A stretch of 64,000 nt of DNA from an uncultured Opitutaceae bacterium. Lineage in GTDB: Bacteria > Verrucomicrobiota > Verrucomicrobiia > Opitutales > Opitutaceae. The position numbers and the translations under genes are program-made. Below are positions 8,701 through 17,373 of the stretch, piece by piece (position 1 is the stretch's first letter; the number at the start of each line of letters is the position of its first letter). Below the pieces are notes generated by a model. It searched no databases. It had not been told where the DNA came from and saw only the letters and a program-made list of their open reading frames with translations. Location of the stretch: NCBI GenBank assembly GCA_903890485.1, contig CAITBM010000022.1:1-64000 (forward strand), written 5' to 3'.

Positions 8701-11700
8701 GTGCCGTCCGCATTGAGCCGGGCGAGGTACGAGTTGGAGGTGCTGTAGACGGTGGTGAACGCCCCACCGATGAGGATCTTGCCGTCGGGCTGGATCACCA
8801 CCGCCGAGATCAATCCGTTGGTCGTGGCGTTGAAGGTCGTGTCGAGCGTGCCGTCCTTGTTCAAGCGGATGATGTTCGCGGAGGCGGAGCCTGCGTAACC
8901 CGTGAACTGGCCGGCTACGATGACCTTCCCGTCGGACTGCTGGGCGACGGCAACGACCTCGCCGCTGCCCGTTGCCGCGAACGCCTGGCGGAGCGCGCTG
9001 TTGGCCTCGAGCCACACCCCGGAGCTCGTTGAGGTCAGGTTTGTGGCTCCGGTCGGCAGCACCGAGATGGCGTTTACCGGGCCGTCGATCGCGGCGTAGT
9101 AGCTGGTGTCGGGCGAGCCGTCAGGATTGAACCTGGCGAGGTAGGACGACAGGTTTCCGCCCATGGGAAGGAAGGTGCCGCCCACCAGGAACTGGCCGTT
9201 GGCCTGCTGCACGATGGTTTTCACCTGGCCGGTGGGCGAGGAGTGCCCGCCCGCCGAGAAGGACGGATCAAGGGTGCCGTCGGGATTGAGCACGGCGACA
9301 TGGTCCTTGAAGCTGGCCGTGGCGGCCCCGTTCGGCTGCAGGGTGGTGAACGACCCGGCCACCAGGACGTGGCCGTTCGAGAGGACGTTCGTCGAGTTGA
9401 CGAGCGCGTTTGCGTTCGGATTGAAGGTCGGGTCGAGGGTGCCCGAGGCGCTTACCCGCCCCACGTAGTTCCGGATGATGCCCGTTGTGGATCCGTTGGG
9501 GGCGAAGGAGGTCAGGACTCCCCCGATGATGACCCCGCCGTCGGGCTGGACCGAGATCGAGAGGACATCCGCCGAGGGATCCGGAACAAAGCTAAAATCG
9601 AAGGTGCCGTCGGTATTGAGCCTCGCCAAGTGGCTGGCGTAGATGCCGGTGGTGGCGTTGTAGCCCGCCTGGGGCATAACGACGGGGTTGCCGCCGGCGT
9701 CGGTCGTGGTCGTCGGGGTCCCGCCAGCTTTGCCGGTCTGGGGGAGGACGCCCTTGAACGCTCCGCCGATCAGCACCTTGCCGTCGGACTGGACGGCGAT
9801 CGAGTAGACGGTTGCGTTTGGCTCGGGGTCGAAATGGGACGTGTCGATCAGGCCGGAAGATAGCAGGCGCGCCACGTAGCCCCGCGTCGCTCCAGAAATC
9901 GTGGTGAACGCCCCCCCCACGAGGATCCTTCCGTCGGAAAGGACGTTGATGCAGTAAACCGTGCCCGAGGGGCTCGGGTTGAAAGCCGTGTCGAGCGAGC
10001 CGTCGGAGTTGAGCCGGGCGAAGGACGACACCCCGTAGGAGGACGTCGAGCCGTTGGGCGTCAAGGCGGAGAACTGCCCGCCGATCAGGATCTGGCCGCT
10101 CGGCAGGACAGCTATAGCAAAGACACTCGAGTTGGGGCTCGGGTTAAAGGGCCCGTCCAGGGTGCCGTCCGTGTTGAGTCGTGCCATGTAGACGCGCCCG
10201 AACCCGTCCACCTGGGTGAAGCTTCCGCCGACCAAGACCTTTCCGTCACTCTGCACGGCGATGGACTGCACGGCTCCGTTCAGGGTGGGGGCAAAGGTGC
10301 GGTCGAGGGAGCCGTCAGCATTGAGCCGGGCGAGATAGCTTTGGGTCACCCCGCCGACGCTCAGGAACGTGCCGCCGACAAGGATCTGCCCGTTCGGCAG
10401 GACTGCTGACGTATAGATGGTGCCTGCATCGTCCGGCGAAAGCGAGGCGTCGGGAATGCCATAGGGCGTCACCCGGACGATGTAGTTGCGCGCCAGGGAG
10501 CTCGGCGCGTCAACCGGGTTCACCATCGTGAAGTAGCCGCCAAGCACGACGTTCCCGTCCGGCTGGACTGCGATGGCGTTTACGGCCTGGTTGGGGTTCA
10601 CGATGAACCCGCCGTCGTAGGTGCCGTCCGGGTTGATCCGGGCGATGTAGTTGGCGCTGTTTGACGAGAGTCCGTTGGCCGGGTAGATTTGAGTGAAGGT
10701 CCCGCCGACCAGCAGGCGCCCATCCTGCTGCAATGCGATCGCAGAGACCGAACCCAGCGGGTTCACGAGATAGGAGGTGTCGAGGGTGCCGTCGGTATTA
10801 ACCCGGGCCAGGAAATCGCACTGGAGGGCGGTGGTGGCGCCGTTGGGGGTCAGGGTCGTGAATTGGCCGCCGAACATGGCCTGGCCGCTTGGCAGGACGA
10901 ATATCGTGCTGACGCTGGCGTTGGGGCTCGGGTCATACGTCGTGTCCAGCGAACCGTCGGAGTTGAGCCGGGCCGCGCAATTGCGATTGGTGGCCGACGC
11001 GCCGTTGGGCGAAAGGGTGGAGAACCCGCCTCCAACGAGAATCTGCCCGGTCTGCATCACCGCGAGCGCCAGGACCGTCTTGTCGGCGTTCGGGTTGAAG
11101 GAGGTGTCGAGGGTGCCGTCGGCGTTAAGCCGGGCGATGTGGTTTCGGGTGACCGGCGCCGCAGAACCGTTGGGCTGAACCGTCGTGAACGCGCCGCCGA
11201 TGATGATCTGGCCGTTTGGCTGGTAGGCGACCGCATAGACGACGCCGTTGGCATTCGGATTGAAGGTCGCATCGAGGGTTCCGTCGGCGTTCAGGCGGGC
11301 CGCGTAATTGCGGGCCACCATGGAGGAGCCGCCGGTGGGCTGGATGTGGGTGAACTTCCCGGAGATGATGATCTGGCCGTTCGGCTGCAGGACCATCGCG
11401 TTCACGACGTTGTCGGCGTTGGGGCTAAATGAGCTGTCCACCGTGCCATCGTGGTTAATGCGGGCCACATAACCGTGTCCCGAGCTGGCAGTGCCGTAGG
11501 GATTCAGCTGCGTAAAATATCCACCCATCAATATCTTACCATCAGGCTGCAGTTGAAGTACGTTGACGATCCCGTTGGCATTCGGGTCAAACCCATCGTT
11601 GGGGAGAGTGAGCGAACGGGCGCCGACGGTGGCGCTCAAGGAAACCAGAAGTGCAAGGCCTGCGGATGCGATGTCAAACAGCCGGTTTCTGGGGGTCGAT

Positions 11701-11711
11701 AGGAATGCCAT
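5706..11711 (-). CDS. Giant secreted delta-60 repeat protein
   Basis: About 2001 residues. A signal peptide (start MAFLSTPRNR) is followed by roughly 29 repeats of about 55-60 residues with the pattern NxDGTLDxxFxP and QPDGKILVGGxFT, characteristic of delta-60/NHL-like beta-propeller repeats. Then come a fibronectin III-like segment, an Ig-like domain with GLPPGLSISSTSG (He_PIG type), and two homologous C-terminal modules of about 140 residues that begin RLLNLSSR and RLINLSAR. Each module contains a GFV-I/V core and an AxVGAFALxxxxxDxA segment. The role is probably extracellular or surface binding; no enzyme motif is visible. Start 11711 (ATG) was chosen because it opens a signal peptide; the frame continues upstream without support. 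It diverges from the peroxiredoxin gene. Confidence 0.9.
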   Translation of the reverse strand: MAFLSTPRNRLFDIASAGLALLVSLSATVGARSLTLPNDGFDPNANGIVNVLQLQPDGKILMGGYFTQLNPYGTASSGHGYVARINHDGTVDSSFSPNADNVVNAMVLQPNGQIIISGKFTHIQPTGGSSMVARNYAARLNADGTLDATFNPNANGVVYAVAYQPNGQIIIGGAFTTVQPNGSAAPVTRNHIARLNADGTLDTSFNPNADKTVLALAVMQTGQILVGGGFSTLSPNGASATNRNCAARLNSDGSLDTTYDPSPNASVSTIFVLPSGQAMFGGQFTTLTPNGATTALQCDFLARVNTDGTLDTSYLVNPLGSVSAIALQQDGRLLVGGTFTQIYPANGLSSNSANYIARINPDGTYDGGFIVNPNQAVNAIAVQPDGNVVLGGYFTMVNPVDAPSSLARNYIVRVTPYGIPDASLSPDDAGTIYTSAVLPNGQILVGGTFLSVGGVTQSYLARLNADGSLDRTFAPTLNGAVQSIAVQSDGKVLVGGSFTQVDGFGRVYMARLNTDGTLDGPFNPSPNSSVFAIAVLPSGQILIGGQFSALTPNGSTSSYGVSSFARLNSDGSLDTAFNPSPSGTVYCINVLSDGRILVGGAFTTISGATRGYVARLLSSGLIDTSHFDPEPNATVYSIAVQSDGKVLIGGAFKGVLPQTGKAGGTPTTTTDAGGNPVVMPQAGYNATTGIYASHLARLNTDGTFDFSFVPDPSADVLSISVQPDGGVIIGGVLTSFAPNGSTTGIIRNYVGRVSASGTLDPTFNPNANALVNSTNVLSNGHVLVAGSFTTLQPNGAATASFKDHVAVLNPDGTLDPSFSAGGHSSPTGQVKTIVQQANGQFLVGGTFLPMGGNLSSYLARFNPDGSPDTSYYAAIDGPVNAISVLPTGATNLTSTSSGVWLEANSALRQAFAATGSGEVVAVAQQSDGKVIVAGQFTGYAGSASANIIRLNKDGTLDTTFNATTNGLISAVVIQPDGKILIGGAFTTVYSTSNSYLARLNADGTLDTSFAPQPNLQVLAIALQADGKIVIGGDFTYLAFGTTNASPVSYVARINADGSRDKTFEPQPNGPIYTLAVLPSGKILMGGSFGGVAPNNGTILNVQDLARINTDGTVDTTFYPDPNSPVSAVVPLANGQVIVAGSFTAFEQNANLTNVTPGPIVYRQYLARLNADGTVDQAFNPNPNGSLTSAAVTSSGQIYFGGSFNSVQPNATGFPISRSNVARINSDGSLDAAFDPSINGTANTVVPLSDGSVFVGGNFSSIQVGGAFLVGGTFSHVSGNVASNLALLNTDGTYNSSYGANPNGTVNAIATQPNGKELIGGAFTTVAGLPSPYLARVNVDGSLDTSFNAPANASVNAILVEPNSQLLVGGAFTSIGGQAATYLARLSPSGTPDSTFNPSINGAVNAVVLQPNGKIVVGGAFTSVNGQPMSGVARLNADGSLDGTLNLAVNGTVQAITLQVDGSLLVGGTFTSIGGQAVSNVAHILASGSVDTSFNPGPNGTVNAISVQADGKVTIAGNFTTAGGLNRALFARFAAPTAVTQSITVSPDQSSFSWTRAGNAPTYSYVVIAESTDGSNWTNVGNATTTDGATWSISGLTPSGSSLFLVRATAVVLSSEYGSAGLQQVTYLSNSLTTPVINSASAVTASAGSPFVFTVTATASPKVFTATGLPPGLSISSTSGIISGTPTTTGTYRVTVSAATAGAVASSTLTITVNSSSGVPPSNASDRLLNLSSRAKLPGSQVLIAGFVVTGTSTKQVLLRAVGPGLSSFGVQSVMASPELQLLSSSGSLINQNTGWGGSGSLSSVFAQVGAFALSPTSADAAVVANLAPGNYTIHVFDPSATGGVVLAEVYDASPAPLTDAQRLINLSARGTVSQGAGALIGGFVIGGSTNKSVLIRGVGPGLAPFGVADAIPDPVLKVYDANDNLIAQNGAWAIQSSASPYQTLTSATGISSADASVGAFALTAQNDTALIADLPPGSYTFQITSASNASGEALGEVYELP

Positions 11712-11895
11712 GAAGGTAATGCTGCTTACAGAGAACGCGCACAAATGCAATGCCGGGAAGCGGATGCTCCCCGAGGAGCTTTTTAGTCTGACGTGGCCCC
11801 CAAAAGGTTCCGGAAAAGGAGGCCTTATCCCCGCGATTCCCAAATGTGGGCAATCACTTGCAATAAACGCCTGATCGGGGCAGCTTGCCGGAGCC

Positions 11896-12426
11896 ATGAA
11901 ATCGACCCTTTCAACCCTGTTTGCGTTCGCATTCGCACTCGCCATGTCCTCAACCGCCAAAGCAGAGCTCAAGGTGGGCGACAGCGCCCCAAGCGTCACC
12001 GGTGTGACCGAAACCGGCCAAAAGCTCAACTTGGGGGACGTTTATCCCAAGCAGGCCTACACCCTGGTCTACTTCTTCCCGAAGGCGGACACCCCCGGCT
12101 GCACGGCGCAGGGATGCTCGCTTCGGGACGCGTACGAGGACCTGACCAAGAAGGGCGTCGCGGTGATCGGGGTCAGCCTGGACAACGCGGATGCCCAGAA
12201 GGCGTTCAAGGAGAAGTACCATTTCCCGTTCACCCTGATTGCCGACCCCGACCAGACCGTGGTCAATGCGTTTGGGGTTAAGGTCAAGAGTGTCATAGGC
12301 TTCGGATCCTTTGCCTCCCGGGAGGCGTTCCTGATCAAAGGGGGCAAGATCGTCTGGACCGACTACAGCGCGAAGACCTCGAAACAGGCTGAGGACGTGC
12401 TGAAGGTGATCGCCGCGGGCAGCTGA
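11896..12426 (+). CDS. Exported peroxiredoxin, Bcp/PrxQ type
   Basis: Thiol peroxidase that reduces hydrogen peroxide and organic peroxides. The 176-residue product has an N-terminal signal peptide (cleavage near STAKA-EL), so it acts outside the cytoplasm, unlike classical Bcp. The peroxidatic cysteine is in TPGCTAQGCSLRD, and the second cysteine five residues later fits the atypical 2-Cys PrxQ arrangement. ATG 11896 is preceded by GGAG only two bases away. The gene is divergent from the delta-60 gene (184-base gap) and convergent with the kinase-like gene. Its reductant partner is not encoded nearby. Confidence 0.9.
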   Translation: MKSTLSTLFAFAFALAMSSTAKAELKVGDSAPSVTGVTETGQKLNLGDVYPKQAYTLVYFFPKADTPGCTAQGCSLRDAYEDLTKKGVAVIGVSLDNADAQKAFKEKYHFPFTLIADPDQTVVNAFGVKVKSVIGFGSFASREAFLIKGGKIVWTDYSAKTSKQAEDVLKVIAAGS

Positions 12427-12437
12427 GCCAAGCGGTC

Positions 12438-13367
12438 CTAGAGGTCTGCATCCGGGGCGTCCGGCAGGGCCGTGGCCCCCGGATTCAACCGGACGCGTTC
12501 AAGCCACGACACGATCAGGGGATCGCGGATGGCGTCCCCCGAGGGCCAGGGGCCCGTCACCAGGTCGATCACGCGTAGGGATCCGTCGACAGCCCGCACG
12601 AAGTTGCGGGCATGGAGGTCCGCCACCACGTAGGCTCTTTCCCCGATGAAGAGGAGGCGGGGATGATCCCGGTCTGCCCTGAGGAACCGTGACGGGATCT
12701 CGATCAGGCATCCGGGCAGGCTGCCCGACATGTCGTCCCCCTGCGGCATGGGTTCGCCGAGCACCTGCTTGGCGACTAGGATGCCCTCGGGTGTCAGGGC
12801 AACGACCTCGGTGGCCATTCCGCCGAGAACCTGGATCACGAGGAGCTTCTCCAAGAGCGCCCGGTAGTCTCCCAGGCCGGCACGAGCCATCAGGAGGGTC
12901 TCCTCGCCGCGGCTGAAGCCAAACTCGCTTCCGATGCGCTTCTCCTCGCGCGGCAGGTAGAACTTGTAGACCGATCCCTCGCCCGAGGCGAAAGCCCAGG
13001 CCTCAACCCCGACGCCGATCCGCCTTAGGGCTGGGTTGGCCTCCTCCAGCGGGTTTTCCTCCCGTTCGTCGAACCCAAAATCCGAGAGCGTGCGCAGGGG
13101 CAGGAGCGCGCGGAATGCGCGGATCGCGGTTCCGAGGGCCGCCCACTGGGGGCCGGCTCCCTCAAGCAGGATTACCTCGTCTTCGGCGAGGAGGACGAGA
13201 TCGCGGTCCGAATCTGCTCGGAGATCGCATTGGGCTGCCGCCGCGCCAAGTCTAGCGAGCGCTTCCAGTCGTCGCTCGTGATCGTCTTGAATAGCGGCTC
13301 GCCCGGCCTTTTCAGGAAGGAGGGGGCCCCGGATGCGGGTGGGTTGTCCGGTGAAGGCATCTTGCAT
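12438..13367 (-). CDS. Putative kinase-fold protein, probably frameshifted near its 5' end
   Basis: The downstream two-thirds carries protein-kinase-like marks: a VYKFY lysine strand, YVVADLHARNF resembling the catalytic-loop D-L-H-x-x-N, and RVIDLV resembling the metal-binding Asp. This resembles kinase domains of polyvalent proteins, a tentative call. The first 60 or so codons of this frame have poor third-position GC (about 27 of 65 codons end in A/T by hand count). The overlapping frame from ATG 13378 to TAA 13172 has about 10 of 69 and looks like the true N-terminus. A one-base deletion between about 13172 and 13260 would join them. It follows the CNNM gene on the same strand. Function is unknown. 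Confidence 0.55.
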   Translation of the reverse strand: MQDAFTGQPTRIRGPLLPEKAGRAAIQDDHERRLEALARLGAAAAQCDLRADSDRDLVLLAEDEVILLEGAGPQWAALGTAIRAFRALLPLRTLSDFGFDEREENPLEEANPALRRIGVGVEAWAFASGEGSVYKFYLPREEKRIGSEFGFSRGEETLLMARAGLGDYRALLEKLLVIQVLGGMATEVVALTPEGILVAKQVLGEPMPQGDDMSGSLPGCLIEIPSRFLRADRDHPRLLFIGERAYVVADLHARNFVRAVDGSLRVIDLVTGPWPSGDAIRDPLIVSWLERVRLNPGATALPDAPDADL

Positions 13368-13447
13368 GTGTCCGCCATGCGCGAAACGTCGGCGGCGCGA
13401 GACTCAAAGGCAACGCCCGTTTGCCGACAAGTTATTCGCACGCGCCC

Positions 13448-14782
13448 CTAGTCGTGCGCCTTGGCGACGGGTAGCTGGGGAACCATGCTGGCGACGATCA
13501 GGGAGTCGACCCGCCGGCGGTCCATCTCAGCAACCTCGAACCGCCAGCCCGACCACTCAAAGCGGTCCCCGACCTCGGGTATGCGACCAAACTGGGTTAC
13601 GGCAAACCCGCCCGCGGTCCGGTACTCAGCCTCGGCCTCGTTGGGAAGGCTCTCCTTGATCCCCAGGGCGGACTTGAACTCGGCAATTGGGATCGTCGCG
13701 TCCACGACCCAGGAGCCGTCCTCGCGGCGCTTCACCTTGGTCTTGTTGCGCTGTCCGGGCTCGGGGAGGTCGCCCACGATGGCCTCAAACACGTCGATCA
13801 GGGTCACCAGGCCCTGCACCGCCCCGAATTCATCGGAGATCACGGCCGTGTGCTTTCCGGTCTTCTTGAACTGCTCCAGGAGCTGGAGCGCCGTCATGTA
13901 CTCCGGGGCGATCAGGGGCGGGACGAGCAGGTTCTTGAGCGCCGTGGGCAGCCCGATTGCGGAATTGGCCCATAGCGCCTTTACAGAGACCATCCCGACA
14001 ACCTGGTCTCGGTTCTTCTGGTAGACGGGGAAGTGCGAGTGGCCGCTGGTCACGATCTTCCTCCAGTTGGTCTCCTCGTTGTCGTCGATGTTGAGGAACA
14101 CGATCTTCGTGCGCGGGGTCATGATCGTCGTCACGAGCAGCTTGTCCAGGGAGAGGACTCCCTCCACCATCTCCTTCTTGGCCCTCTTGATGACGCCGGC
14201 ATGGAGGCCGCGCTCGACGAGAGCACGGACATCGTCGTCCCCGACGGTCTCGGACACGGGCCTCAGCTTGAAGCCGAGCGCCGTTGCGATGGCCTCGCTT
14301 GCCAGGCCCAGGAACGCCGAGCAGGGGCTTACGATCCGTGAGAATAGGCGCATCGCCGGACCGAGGATCGCGGCAGCCCGCTCCGGGTTTGATAGCACGA
14401 TCCGCTTTGGCAGGAGCTCCCCGAAGAGGAGCATGACCGAGCTGATGATGAGGGTGCCGAGCACCAGGCCCAGGGTCTCGGCCCAGGGCGCGAAGGTCGG
14501 CCAACGGGCGAACCAGGAGCCGAATTGCTCGGCCGACGAGGAGACGAGGGCCACGCCCGCGATCACGCAGGTCAGGGTGAGCCAGAACTGCACGAGCCCG
14601 AGGAAGCGGCCGGGGTGTTCGGCGATCACGAGCGCCGTGCCGGCCCCCTCGCTTCCCGACTCTGCCATCCGGAGCAGCTTCGCCTTCCTCGCCGACACAA
14701 ATGCGGTCTCCGCGGCGGTCATCAGACCGTTGGCTACGATGAGGAAACCGAGAATCACCAACTCATACGCGGCGTACGGCAT
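13448..14782 (-). CDS. CNNM/CorC-type transmembrane protein with CBS pair
   Basis: A 444-residue member of the hemolysin C/CorC (UPF0053) family, usually associated with magnesium or cobalt export or homeostasis at the inner membrane. The N-terminal half is a DUF21/CNNM membrane domain with about four hydrophobic segments and the motifs NGLMTAAETAFVSARK and GELLPKRI. It is followed by two CBS domains (MTPRTKIVF onward, then VISDEFGAVQGLVTLIDV) and a C-terminal CorC/HlyC domain. The start at ATG 14782 gives a normal first membrane helix. It is divergent from the ABC ATPase gene and probably co-transcribed with the kinase-like gene. Confidence 0.9.
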   Translation of the reverse strand: MPYAAYELVILGFLIVANGLMTAAETAFVSARKAKLLRMAESGSEGAGTALVIAEHPGRFLGLVQFWLTLTCVIAGVALVSSSAEQFGSWFARWPTFAPWAETLGLVLGTLIISSVMLLFGELLPKRIVLSNPERAAAILGPAMRLFSRIVSPCSAFLGLASEAIATALGFKLRPVSETVGDDDVRALVERGLHAGVIKRAKKEMVEGVLSLDKLLVTTIMTPRTKIVFLNIDDNEETNWRKIVTSGHSHFPVYQKNRDQVVGMVSVKALWANSAIGLPTALKNLLVPPLIAPEYMTALQLLEQFKKTGKHTAVISDEFGAVQGLVTLIDVFEAIVGDLPEPGQRNKTKVKRREDGSWVVDATIPIAEFKSALGIKESLPNEAEAEYRTAGGFAVTQFGRIPEVGDRFEWSGWRFEVAEMDRRRVDSLIVASMVPQLPVAKAHD

Positions 14783-14893
14783 GTATTGGCCACCAATAGT
14801 GGCGAGTTCGGCGCCCGATGCAACCCCGCGCCGAACGGTCCCTTTGGGTGCAAAACAATTGGCTTTGTCGCGCGCAGTCCCATCGTTGGCCGC

Positions 14894-15571
14894 ATGCTGG
14901 ACGTTAAGGATGTCGTTAAGTCATACCCCGGGCCGGACGGCGCGAGGGTGGAGGTCCTGCGCGTTGAGAAGTTCCTGCTCGGCGCGGGCCAGGAGAGGGC
15001 GCTTCGAGGCGAGAGCGGGTGCGGAAAGACCACGTTCCTGAACCTGGTGGCGGGGATCCTGGCGGCGGACTCGGGCAGCATCAGGATCGACGGCACCGAC
15101 ATGGCGGCGCTCCCGGAGTCGGCCCGGGACCGGCTCCGCGCGGCCAAGCTGGGCTACATCTTCCAGACGTTCAACCTGCTGCAGGGCTACACGGTGATAG
15201 AGAACGTGGTCCTTGGCATGAGCTTTTCCCCGCTCGGCTCGGATTTCCGGCACGCGCGCGAGCTTCTTGTACGGGTGGGCCTGGGTCATCGCCTCGAGCA
15301 TTTCCCTCGGCAGCTCTCCACCGGCCAGCAGCAGCGGGTCGCGGTTGCCCGCGCCCTCGCCAACCGGCCGTCGCTCGTCCTTGCCGACGAACCCACCGGC
15401 AACCTCGACCGCCGCAACGCCCGCGAGGCGCTCGCCCTGATCCGCGAGGCGTGCAAGGAGAACAATACGGCCCTGCTCCTGGTCAGCCACGACGAAGAGG
15501 TCCTGGGCCAGTTCGGCAACGTGGAGGACTTCTCGTCCCTTAACCTGGCGATGGCCGCCCGGCAGCCATGA
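14894..15571 (+). CDS. ABC transporter ATP-binding protein (LolD/MacB type)
   Basis: Cytoplasmic ATPase of 225 residues with Walker [11 protein letters not shown]-loop YIFQTFNLL, signature [15 protein letters not shown], Walker [10 protein letters not shown] and H-loop LLVSHD. This places it with the LolD/MacB/FtsE group that drives FtsX-type permeases. The signature is LSTGQ rather than the usual LSGGQ. ATG 14894 lies 111 bases from the divergent CNNM gene; a much longer upstream reading frame has no family support. Its stop overlaps the permease start by four bases (ATGA), so the two are translationally coupled. Confidence 0.9.
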   Translation: MLDVKDVVKSYPGPDGARVEVLRVEKFLLGAGQERALRGESGCGKTTFLNLVAGILAADSGSIRIDGTDMAALPESARDRLRAAKLGYIFQTFNLLQGYTVIENVVLGMSFSPLGSDFRHARELLVRVGLGHRLEHFPRQLSTGQQQRVAVARALANRPSLVLADEPTGNLDRRNAREALALIREACKENNTALLLVSHDEEVLGQFGNVEDFSSLNLAMAARQP

Positions 15572-16773
15572 CGCTCCTCCTGATCGTCTACCGCAGCCTA
15601 AGACAGCACGCGTTCTCGACGCTGGTGACGGCGGGCAGCCTCGCCCTGGCTGGCGGTCTCCTGATGAGCGTGTGGATGGTGAAGGCGCAGGCGCAGAAGT
15701 CATTCCTCAGGACGACGACGGCCTTTGACGCGGTCCTCGGGGCCAGGGGCTCGAAGCTTCAGCTCGTCCTGAACGCGATCTTCCACCTTGAGGCGTCCCC
15801 CGGAAACCTCTCATGGCAGGACTACGAATTCATCCGCCACCATCCGGCTGTTCAGACTGCGGTGCCGATCGCTGTGGGCGACAACCTGAGGGGATACCGC
15901 ATCGTGGGGACGGTCCCCGCGCTGTTCTCCGATGCCGAGTACGCACCGGGCCACAAGTACGCCTTCGCCCCCGGCGGCCGAGTTTTCGCCGCGGACGCGA
16001 AGGAGGCAGTGATCGGCAGCTTTGCCGCCGATCGCCTTGGGCTAAAGCTCGGCGACTCCTTCCATCCCTTCCACGGACTGGCCTACGATCCCTCCGCCCA
16101 GCACGCGGACCTCTTCACGGTCGTGGGCGTCATGGAACCCACGAACACGCCGCTCGACCGGGTCATCCTTGTGCCCATTCGCGGGGTCCAGACCATGAGC
16201 GGCCACGATCCCAGGGCTGCCACCGATATCAGCGCCGTCCTGATAAAGCTGCGCTCGCCGACGGCGGGGTTCATGCTGGATATCCTGATCAACAAGCAGG
16301 GCAACCGCCTGACGCTCGCCTATCCGGTCGGCGCCATCCTGGCCGAACTCTTCGACAAGATCAGCTGGTTCGACCGTGTGCTTGCGCTTGTTGCGTACCT
16401 GGTTGCGCTCGTGGCCGCGGCCTCGGTCCTTGCGAGCATCTACAATTCCATGAACGCTCGGAAGCGCGACATAGCGATCCTGAGGGCGCTCGGCGCCCGC
16501 AGGCGCCTGGTCTTTGGATCAGTCGTGGCCGAGTCGGCGTGCATCGGCGCGCTCGGGGCGGTCGCGGGGTATGCGGTGTATTTTGTGCTCTTTGCAGCCG
16601 CTTCCCGCATCATCCGGGCCCAGACCGGCGTCGTTCTCTCGCTGGCCGAGTTCCACCCGGTCCTGGTCCTGGCGCCCCTGGGCCTGGTCGCGCTCTGTGC
16701 GCTCGGGGGGGTGATCCCGGCCGCGAAGGCCTACCGTATGCCCGTTGCCGAGAACCTCGCCCCGGTCTCGTGA
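15568..16773 (+). CDS. FtsX-like ABC transporter permease
   Basis: A 401-residue inner-membrane permease with one N-terminal membrane helix (residues about 14-35), a large extracytoplasmic MacB-PCD-like region, and three C-terminal helices from about residue 265. The last part carries the FtsX-family [17 protein letters not shown] coupling segment. It overlaps the upstream ATPase gene by ATGA. The following gene encodes a DUF3299 exported protein. Such ATPase-permease-DUF3299 groupings occur in other bacteria and have been tied to metal handling, but I see no His-rich binding protein here, so substrate and direction are open. Confidence 0.88.
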   Translation: MTLLLIVYRSLRQHAFSTLVTAGSLALAGGLLMSVWMVKAQAQKSFLRTTTAFDAVLGARGSKLQLVLNAIFHLEASPGNLSWQDYEFIRHHPAVQTAVPIAVGDNLRGYRIVGTVPALFSDAEYAPGHKYAFAPGGRVFAADAKEAVIGSFAADRLGLKLGDSFHPFHGLAYDPSAQHADLFTVVGVMEPTNTPLDRVILVPIRGVQTMSGHDPRAATDISAVLIKLRSPTAGFMLDILINKQGNRLTLAYPVGAILAELFDKISWFDRVLALVAYLVALVAAASVLASIYNSMNARKRDIAILRALGARRRLVFGSVVAESACIGALGAVAGYAVYFVLFAAASRIIRAQTGVVLSLAEFHPVLVLAPLGLVALCALGGVIPAAKAYRMPVAENLAPVS

Positions 16774-16843
16774 GGGTTGGGGCGCCGGCGGGCGCCGCCA
16801 ATCCTCCCTTTGACGAACTGGCGGCATGTGGTAGCTTGGGCTC

Positions 16844-17353
16844 GTGAAGCGTCTCCTCCTCGCCCTTGCGCTCTTGCCGGCCGCGGTCCTCGCGGCTCCG
16901 GCCCAGCCCAGCATCCCCGCGCCGGAGGTGGACGGAGGCTACCTAAAACTCGGATTTGACCGGCTCTCAGGTTTCAAGTTCGTGGCCCCGGAGTACGACC
17001 CCCTGGCCAACCCAAAAGCTGCGCCCCCGACCGGCGAGGATCAGATACCCCCGGTGGTTCGGGAGTGGAGCGGCCGGAAGGCCATCGTCACGGGCTTCAT
17101 GCTACCGACCAAGCTCGACAACGGAAAGGCCGTCGAATTCCTGCTGATGGCCAACCAGATGGCGTGCTGCTACGGGACGGTGCCGAACATGAATGACTGG
17201 GTGATCGTGAAGATTCCGCAGGGTGTCCCGATCACCCAGGATGTCCCGATTTCGTTCCGCGGTGTGTTCAAGGTGAGCGCCGCGTTCGAAAGCGGGTACA
17301 TGACCGGGATCTACGAGCTTCAGGCCGAGGGACCCGGCCAGGTTTCCGAATAG
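16844..17353 (+). CDS. Exported DUF3299 protein
   Basis: A 169-residue protein with a clear signal peptide (MKRLLLALALLPAAVLAAPA). The body carries features of DUF3299: GRKAIVTGFMLPT, VEFLLMANQMACCYGTVPNMNDWV and a terminal beta-strand region. Adjacent cysteines in MACCYG could bind metal. It starts at GTG 16844 and is 70 bases downstream of the FtsX-like permease in the same direction, so probably part of that ABC operon. Its exact role is unknown. It is likely periplasmic and works with the transporter. Confidence 0.75.
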   Translation: MKRLLLALALLPAAVLAAPAQPSIPAPEVDGGYLKLGFDRLSGFKFVAPEYDPLANPKAAPPTGEDQIPPVVREWSGRKAIVTGFMLPTKLDNGKAVEFLLMANQMACCYGTVPNMNDWVIVKIPQGVPITQDVPISFRGVFKVSAAFESGYMTGIYELQAEGPGQVSE

Positions 17354-17357
17354 AGGC

Positions 17358-17373
17358 GGGCGCATTTGCGCCC
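17358..17373. terminator. Short GC hairpin between convergent genes
   Basis: A perfect 6-bp stem (GGGCGC/GCGCCC) with loop ATTT fills the gap between the stop of the DUF3299 gene and the stop of the ACT-domain gene. It could end transcription from both sides, but there is no T-tract, so this is tentative. Confidence 0.35.

Noticed and set aside
5706-11711. Regular repeats of about 170-180 bases that could suggest a satellite or CRISPR-like array
   Set aside because: They are coding delta-60 repeats in one long frame with diverged codons and no uniform spacer structure.
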